Of a stretch of DNA of 64,000 bases, positions 57,548 to 64,000 are shown piece by piece. Position 1 is the first letter of the stretch; every line of letters starts with the position of its first letter. This stretch comes from Adenanthera pavonina. Its lineage: Eukaryota > Streptophyta > Magnoliopsida > Fabales > Fabaceae. The translations under genes were made by a program, and so were the position numbers. The stretch covers positions 33,410,001 through 33,474,000 of the forward strand of contig JAIVEN010000001.1 in the NCBI GenBank assembly GCA_026686845.1, written 5' to 3'. The notes under the pieces are model-generated. The model was not told where the DNA came from. It worked only from the letters and a program-made list of their open reading frames with translations, and did no database searches.

Positions 57548-59743
57548 ATGGCGAGAGTGAAGAATCCTGGAGCAGGACAAGCTAAAACTCGGCCAAAGAG
57601 AACGGTCAAATCTCAATATGCTACAAAGGAAGGAGAGAAATCCAAGAGAAAGGCCAAACCCAGTAAATTTACCCCTTCCAAACGCCAGAAATCTTCATCC
57701 AAAGTAGAATCTCAGAAAGCTGGACCCTCCTCTTCAAAAAGTGTAGAACCTTCTGTCCCTACTGTTGCTTCTTCTGCTTCTTCCAGTACTAAATCTAGGG
57801 AGTATGAAATGACTACACTACCATTGTGGAGCACTCCTGAGATTCAAGAAGAGTACTCTACCAAGTTTTCCAACAAAAAGGTAATCAAGCCTCACTGTGT
57901 AAATGTGGAACAATTTTTGATATCCAACAACTTTGATGCTGCAATATGGTTGATAAGATATAAAAATCTGTTGGAAATTGCTGAAAAATATAATGATAAG
58001 GTAGTGAAGACTTGGTATGCCTCTCTTCAATACAACAGCAAGAAAATGAAATGGGAGGTCAACTTGAGATCAAGGACCATTTGGCTTGCTGATGAAACCT
58101 TCAATGAGGTGCTGGAAATCCCAGGACAAGATGGGCTGAAAGTTGACATCACAGCCTCTGGATATATGGATGAGGCAAGTACGACTGATGACGAAGGTGG
58201 ACCCTTTCTGAATTACAAAGAGAGCACCATCTTGGACACCTTATTCAGAAGAAGGGAGAATAGGCCAAAAATAAATCTGTTGAAGCCCATAGACCTAAGT
58301 GTACAAGTAAGGATCCTGCACTACATAGTGTCCAGGATCATATTCAACAAGGGTGGCAGCTTCAATTTGATAACAAGGGCAGAGGCTCATGTGATGACTG
58401 CTATCATACGTGGGAAGCTGATTAATTTGGGTCATATCATCCTCCAACGAATGATAAAGGCAAGGGATCAGAGGAAGGATTCCACACTCCCCTATGCAGT
58501 AATTATTTCAAGAATCCTGCAGTATGCTAGAATTCAACACATTGAAAAGGGGAAAGGGAAACTCACTGAGGTATTTAAAGAAGAGGAACTGCAAAGCATG
58601 GGTATTGAAAGAGATAAAGGACGATGGGTTGGAAAGGGAGCAGGGAAATCTGAAGACTTGTTCTTTGTTGCTGATGCATCCCTCCAACAAGAAGGCACTT
58701 CTGAGGCCCCTGGCAGATCTGTACCTCAGCCTTCTCAGCCAATTCCATCTCCCTCCAGACCTACTCACCCTCCTTCCACTCCCTCCTCACTGGCTAAGCC
58801 AACCAAGATTACTGACTTGTTTGACAGTTTGTCAACACTCATTCTCAGCATTCGGGATGAGCAAAATGTCAAATTTGCTCACCTGCAAGATCAGATCCAT
58901 CAGTTGGCTGTGAATATGAAGGTGGTGGCTGATGCTTATGAAGAAATAAGAAATGCAATTCCTGCCACTTCAGCTCCACCTTAGCCTGGTGTCCCTGAGC
59001 CTACTCTGTCTCCAACTCCTGAGCCTCCAAGCCCCTTCGAGATTGCCTCCTCTGACCATGATGATGATACAGATGGTGCTGGTGCAATGAGGACACCAAG
59101 TCCTGGTCCACCCCTGGACTATGGATTGGAAGAAGAAGGACTTCAGCAGACAAGCCCTCTTGAGCCTATGCAAGAAGATGCTCCGGATTCAATTCTGTCC
59201 ATTCAAGAATCAGAGCAAATTGAAAGACTAGTTGCAGCCATTTCAACCTCTTCTATGCCAGGAGAAGCAAGCAATGAGGAAAGGAGCATTGTACCTGTTG
59301 TTGATTATCTTGCCATTGCTCACAACGCTCTGCTGCAAGCTCAAAGGAGAAGGCTGGAAGAAATGTTTTCTCCTGTTGAACCAGCCTCTCATTCTCTTGC
59401 TGCTTATGGGCTATCAGAGGAATAGAGAGCTCGACTAGCTCTTTCCAGGCAGGAAATGCAAGAGCTGCTTGAGGTCTCTGATGATGATGGTGATGAAGAA
59501 CCTAGCCCTGAGCCTGCTGAGCCCCCTGCACTAGTTCAGCTAGAAATTCCTTTTGCTCCTGTCCCTCTTCGTGCTGTTCCTCTCACTCAGATTCCTCCTC
59601 CAATGGACTTTGTTGGGCTTTCTGATGATGCCAAAAAGGGGGAGAAGTTAAAGCAAACTGGGACCAAGCAAGCTGGAAAGTCTGCTGAGACATCTGGAAG
59701 AGGAAAGACATACAGCAAGAAGTCTAAGCCAAAGAAGAAGTGA
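57548..59743 (+). pseudogene. Third ORF (env-like position) of the young Sirevirus, two amber stops
   Basis: 732 codons in one frame from ATG 57548 to TGA 59741, with TAG at codon 479 (58982) and codon 626 (59423). In the old copy the first of these codons is CAG (43963-43965), so it is a C-to-T change. Regions: basic Lys/Ser-rich N-terminus (1-90), conserved globular block (about 110-345, starting KKVIKPHCVNVEQFL), a variable linker, a Pro/Ser-rich stretch (390-425), a helical stretch with FAHLQDQIHQLAVNMK, an acidic Pro-rich part, and a Lys-rich tail ending KSKPKKK. I see neither signal peptide nor transmembrane helix, so envelope function is not supported; a nucleic-acid or chromatin-binding role would fit the charge but is inference. 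Confidence 0.88.
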
Positions 59744-60024
59744 TGATTTTAGATCTTAGGCTGAATCTTCTTGTTGTATCTTGTTTTAGCTGTTTGATTG
59801 TATTTGTTTGTTTGATGCTTTGAGAACTGATCTTAAATTGAAATATGTATTGCAACAATTTGATTAATTGTATTATGTTCTTGGTTGCAATGTTTTGGGC
59901 TTTGAATCTCTTCACTTAATCTGTTGAAAATGATATCTTATGAACTGTAATGCATATGTTGAGGGCGAGCTTGTGAAAGCAAACCCAAGTACTAATTCAG
60001 TTTGTGAGTTGTTTTGTCATCATC
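59744..60024 (+). other. 3' untranslated tail of the young Sirevirus
   Basis: About 280 bp of non-coding sequence between the third ORF and the polypurine tract, ending gttttgtcatcatc. It is conserved with 44724-44993. Confidence 0.7.
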
Positions 60025-60038
60025 AAAAAGGGGGAGAA
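60025..60038 (+). promoter_or_regulatory. Polypurine tract (young Sirevirus)
   Basis: aaaaagggggagaa directly before the 3' LTR; plus-strand primer site of the type common in Sireviruses. Confidence 0.9.
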
Positions 60039-61900
60039 TATTGAATCAAGAGTTTTGATGATTCCAAACCAACATCCAAGAGCTTGGATTGAAGATATCA
60101 AATGAGATCAAAGTGCTTCAAGTGAAGAATTTGAAGAGTATTTGCTGCTAGATCTTTTGTAGAATCTTTTGTTTTTAGTTATGGTTGGGTAAAAAGATTT
60201 TGATTTGAGAAAAAGATGTTTTTAAACCTTGATTTTGTGTTAAATCTTGACTTATTTGAAAAACACACACAAACAAACGAAGTTTGAAAGTTTAAACTTA
60301 ACTGTCAAGTTGGAAATTTGAACTTTGCTTTAGGAAATTCGAATTTCGAGCTAAAACTGAATAAGTCTGAAGAGATGGCTCTCTGTCAGACGAATTTTGA
60401 TTGCTCAAAATTTGAATTTTCATACAAATCTGAAAGAAGTCTTTTTGGTAACAGACGAACTTCACACTTTCAAAAGTCGAATTTCAAGTAAAATGAAGTT
60501 TGTGAAAACAAAAGAAATTCGTCTGAAACTATGATAAAATGCATCTGAAATCAAAAGAAATTGAGTTTGAAAAATGCACTCTGACAGACAAACTTTGGCT
60601 TTCCAAAATTTGAATTTTCATATAAGTCTGAAAGGAGCCTCTTTGAAACAGACGAACTTTGGATCTTCAAAATTCGAATTTCAAACAAAACAAAACTTGA
60701 GAAAATAGAAGAAATTCGTCTGAAACCATGTTAAAGTTCATCTGAGATCAAGAATGATTTAAGTTTCAAAATTGCTCTCTGACAGACGAACTTTGAACAT
60801 TGAAGTTCGAATTTAAGAAGCTAAGTTCTTGAGTCTGTTGAAGAGAAACATTGACATATGAATGATAACAACTTACGATATTCGAATGATGAAGTTAGTC
60901 TGAAAAGAGTCTCTCTGACAGACGAACTTCACTCTTCAACATTCGAATTTCGAAGAAAGTGAACTACTGTGCCTCCTTGTCATGTAATGGGAACAGACGA
61001 ATTTTGGGCTTCCAAAATTCGAATTTCGAAGGCACTGTAGCAAATTGAAAACACTATTCACACTTAACCAAAAAACTTTCTTCTTGAAAATTCGTATGTC
61101 ATATTGTGAAAATATTTTGTAAGTTTCAAAATTCAAATTTCACTTCATGAATAGACGAACTTCGTGCTGTAACGTTGAAAGCTTTAACCTTCGGTTCCAT
61201 TAAAATTCATCTGTTGACCAACCAAAATTCGAATTTCAGTATGTCAGAAGCATTAAATGCGGTTGGTTAACGGATAGTATTTCAGAGTAACCGTTGGATA
61301 ACTTTCCCAACGGATAGATTTTGTCTCTAACGGACATTTGAGACCTAAATCTATAAATATAACATTATTTGAAGTTGTGGGTAATGAATCAAACTTGTAT
61401 ATACTGAATTTCTGTCAAAACTTCTTCTCAAGAGCTTTTACCCTCTAGCTTTAATATCTGTACTTTAACCTTCATATCTACTCTATTCAAGAGAGTTATA
61501 TCTTTGTAAACAATCTACTCTTCATCTGGAAGATAGATTTACTTGTGAGGGGAAATCACAAGGGGATTGGGAAGCACACTATGAAAGTGCTTAGAGTGTT
61601 TGAGAGAGCTCAAGAAATAGAGCATACTCGTGTACTGTGGCATTAGCAAGAAGCCTGTTGAATTCTTGCTGTATAGTGGATAAATCTCAAGAGTTGTCTT
61701 GGGGACTGGACGTATGTCAAGTGGATAGACCGAACCAGGATAAATCACTGAGTCTTCTTCTCCTTATCTTTACTTTTTAGCTTGCTCTGTTTTATACTTT
61801 GCTTCCTTTAAACTGTGCTACCTTCACTTATCTCACTTTGTGCAGAAAAATTGCAATCTTCCCAATTCACCCCCCTCTTGGGAAGTCAGCCTTGCTAACA
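60039..61900 (+). repeat. 3' LTR of the young Sirevirus
   Basis: 1,862 bp, the same length as the 5' LTR, starting TATTGAATCAAG and ending GCTAACA. The differences from the 5' LTR are scattered single bases and a few single-base indels. Confidence 0.95.
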
Positions 61901-61905
61901 TCTTG
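61901..61905 (+). repeat. Target-site duplication TCTTG, right copy
   Basis: Identical to 49693-49697. Confidence 0.95.
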
Positions 61906-62515
61906 TACAACATACTTGTTCCTACCATTTTTGGACCCAAGAAATCCATTTTTGGGGTCAAAATCATGAAATTCTCTTCCTATGTTGAAACCCTAATTAG
62001 GCAAAAAATTACCATAAATTGTAGAAAAATAACTACCTGATTAATTTGCAATCTAATGGCATATTCTTGCATCTTATGGCCTATGCAATCCTTTCCATGG
62101 ATTGATTTCTTCATGGCACAACTTTCTCTCCCTATTCTGCCTCTGGGTTGAAATTTTCAACAAGAAAATAGAGGGAAAATAGCCACTAAAATACCTCAAA
62201 ATTGCTAAAGGACACAAGAAAAGGGTTGTAAGATAATACCTTGAATTTTTGGGACAAAGCTTGTAATTTTCTCTTCTTCATTTGGCTACCACTAAGTCAT
62301 GACTTCTCTCCCTCTTTTCTCACTATTTCTACGTGAATATGGCTGAGGATGATGTCCAATATGGCTTAAAATGATAAATATATAATAATAAGTAAGTTTA
62401 GTTAGTAATTAAAGTAACTTGGGTTATTTTTTAGTAAAAGTTTTTCCAAAAATCAAATGTGTTCCACCCTCTTTTTGACCAAAAATTACTTCATACAGTT
62501 TAATGGACTAGAACT
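61906..62515 (-). mobile_element. Gypsy-like LTR, minus orientation, part right of the Sirevirus
   Basis: Continues the LTR interrupted at 49697: tacaacatact, catttttggacccaagaaatcc and gggtcaaaatcatgaaattc are the reverse of 690-785 and 25060-25130, and tttttgaccaaaaattactt near 62471 is the reverse of the ttttggccaaaa block. The outer start of the LTR (about 1 kb) is missing, so no second boundary or TSD can be shown; a deletion joined it to the next element. Confidence 0.75.
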
Positions 62516-62597
62516 ATAACATCCCAAGAATACTCAACCCTCTTTTTGGCCTATTCTAAACCTCTTTCACCTTTCCAAATCATCTGGAATTACTATT
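62516..62597 (+). other. Leader of the third Sirevirus ORF copy
   Basis: acatcccaagaatactcaaccc and the following CT-rich stretch resemble the bases just before the ATG at 57548 (gcatcccataaacctattct). No pol precedes it. Confidence 0.45.
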
Positions 62598-64000
62598 ATG
62601 GCTAAGACTAAGGGAGGAAATCAAGGGGAACGACCACAGCATAACGTGAAATCCAAATATACTTCAAAATCTCCAAGTCAAGGGAAAAGAAAAGCTTAAG
62701 CTAGGCTAATTATTCCAACAAAGAAGCCTAGAACACCAAAACCAAAGGAATTCCAGAATCTAAACCTCAGGCTAACACTCACGTAAGTTCATCTGCTACT
62801 GAGTTTGAACAAGCTTTAATTATAGATGAGCTTATTAGTATAAGAATTTTGAAGGAGTCATATGAGGCTGATTTTAAGAAACGTAAGGTAGTCAAGCCTC
62901 ACTTTGTTATATTAGAAGAATTCCTTGTGAGAAACAAGTTTGATTTTGATAGGCTGTTAGAAAACTATATAGGATTGATAGAATTGAAGGAATATTATAA
63001 TGAGGAGGTTGTACGTGCTTGGTACAATTCTTTGAGGATTAACAATGAAATAAAGGTGTTTGAAGTAAGACTGAGGAAAAGATGGATAGTCATACACCCT
63101 GACTTACTGTCTGAAATTCTAAGTTTGCCTACTAGAGGAATAAGGGTGAACATTGACACTTCAAAGTATCCCGTTGAAAATGAAACTGTTAATGAAGACA
63201 CTGAGGGAGAAGCTAACTACAAATGGAGCACAATAGTCTCAAGGCTGCTTAGGCAAAGGCAAAATGTGCCTTCTAAGGGGAAAATAGCTCTAACTCTTTT
63301 GAGTGTTGAGAACAGGGTTCTCCATTACATTATCTCTCGTACGTTCTTTAACAAGAGTAGAGGCTTCAATTATCTGTTGAGAGGAGAATTTCAAGTCATG
63401 CTACTGCTAATAAAGGGAAAACTAGTAAATGTGGTGGATATCATCCTGCAGAGGATGTAGATAGCTAGAACCTACAGACAAGACACACAATTGCCATATG
63501 TGCATATTATCACCAAAATCCTAAAGTTTCACAACATTTTGCATGTTGAGAAAGACCCTCCACTACTTCGAGAAGAGTTTAGTGAGAAAGTTCTACAAAA
63601 GATGGGAATAAGTCTGGAAAATGACAGATGGATTGACAAGAAAAAGGATACTAAAGCAGGTTCTAAGTCCACAGCTGCTTTAAAGAGTCTTACAGTTGAT
63701 GATTCCAGTTCTCCTCCATCCACACCTTCTGAATCAAATCTGCCCTTGGATCCTGAACCTCCTACCTTAACTCCTACTCCAAGCAAACCTGATGAAATCT
63801 AGCTGCTGATCTTCCTACACCCTCTAACATTCTTACCTTACACCAAAATCTATTTCGAATTGCCATGGCCACCAAGAAAGAACACAAAGAAGATATGATC
63901 AATCTTAGGTATATCATTACTGAGATGCAAGAAAAATTTTAGACCAAATTTGAAAGTCTTACCCAAGAAGTGAAACTCCTACATGAGAAAATAGCCTCTG
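62598..64000 (+). pseudogene. Third ORF of a third, diverged Sirevirus copy (runs off the window)
   Basis: ATG 62598 gives MAKTKGGNQGERP, a basic N-terminus ending at a stop after about 33 codons. The main frame opens again by 62849 after a shift and contains the conserved block: KVVKPHFVILEEFLVRNKFD, EEVVRAWYNSL, WSTIVSRLLRQRQN, LHYIISRTFFN, GKLVNVVDIILQRM (TAG at 63458), then LPYVHIITKIL and a Pro/Ser-rich part up to a stop near 63800. Length and order match the other two copies, although the sequence is far more diverged. This shows which parts are constrained: the globular block is kept, the linkers are not. Confidence 0.8.

Larger units (their letters stand above)
49698..61900 (+). mobile_element. 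Complete, young Sirevirus-type Ty1/copia retrotransposon
   Basis: 12,203 bp between perfect 5-bp TSDs. Order: 1,862-bp LTR, PBS, gag, pol, 1-kb spacer, third ORF, about 300-bp tail, polypurine tract, 1,862-bp LTR. In the first 700 bp of the two LTRs I counted about 24 differences, mostly C/T and G/A, so LTR identity is near 97%. The LTRs begin TA instead of TG, at both ends. pol is fully open, but gag has one stop and the third ORF two, so it is probably not autonomous as it stands. It is nested in a minus-strand gypsy-like LTR. Confidence 0.95.

Noticed and set aside
57548..59743. Calling the third ORF an envelope gene
   Set aside because: Only its position supports it. No signal peptide, transmembrane helix, furin-type site or Cys pattern is visible; the protein is highly charged.

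Overview
The window reads as repeat-rich intergenic DNA of a seed plant, probably a eudicot. It is AT-rich, has no intact host gene, and consists mostly of LTR retrotransposons nested in one another, with DNA-transposon remnants and a few stray exons of ordinary plant genes. No tRNA, rRNA or prokaryotic feature was seen. I worked by reading, so identities between copies are estimates; boundaries supported by target-site duplications (TSDs) are exact.

Layout. 1-10494: stacked LTRs of one long-LTR Ty3/gypsy-like family (ends TGTAAC...GTTACA) around a decayed chromovirus-like interior (gag about 4.1-4.6 kb, RT tail about 5.6-5.9 kb). 10609-10786: one exon of a class III peroxidase. 14492-16329: solo LTR of a diverged Sirevirus-like copia (TSD GAATC). 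16513-19297: minus-strand solo gypsy-like LTR (TSD AAACT). 20741-21014: a CACTA transposon end. 22280-23203: minus-strand Athila-like gag relic. 23466-26751: a second solo gypsy-like LTR (TSD CATAG), sitting inside a decayed minus-strand copia gag/protease. 28953-30064: small Mutator-like element with long TIRs and a 9-bp TSD. 31590-32604: gypsy-like LTR fragment broken by a second CACTA-like end at 32605. Beyond that end lie exon fragments of a GT31 galactosyltransferase (34.3 kb) and of a GSK3/shaggy kinase (47.1-47.4 kb), with an old Sirevirus (34921-46637) inserted between them.

The main element is a young Sirevirus-type copia at 49698-61900: 12,203 bp, two 1,862-bp LTRs, perfect TSD TCTTG, tRNA-Met-type PBS, gag with two zinc knuckles, an uninterrupted pol (PR-INT-RT-RNase H), a long third ORF in the env-like position, and a polypurine tract. 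It lies inside another minus-strand gypsy-like LTR (48521-49697 plus 61906-62515). A third, more diverged Sirevirus third ORF runs off the right edge (62598-64000).

How the parts work together: gag forms the particle; pol encodes protease, integrase, RT and RNase H; the LTRs carry the TATA box and ends; PBS and PPT prime the two DNA strands. The third ORF is kept in all three Sirevirus copies and has no assigned role. In the young copy gag carries one in-frame stop and ORF3 two, so that copy looks non-autonomous although pol is open. Only two of the many LTR insertions kept both LTRs with interior and TSDs; three are clean solo LTRs, so recombinational loss has been active.
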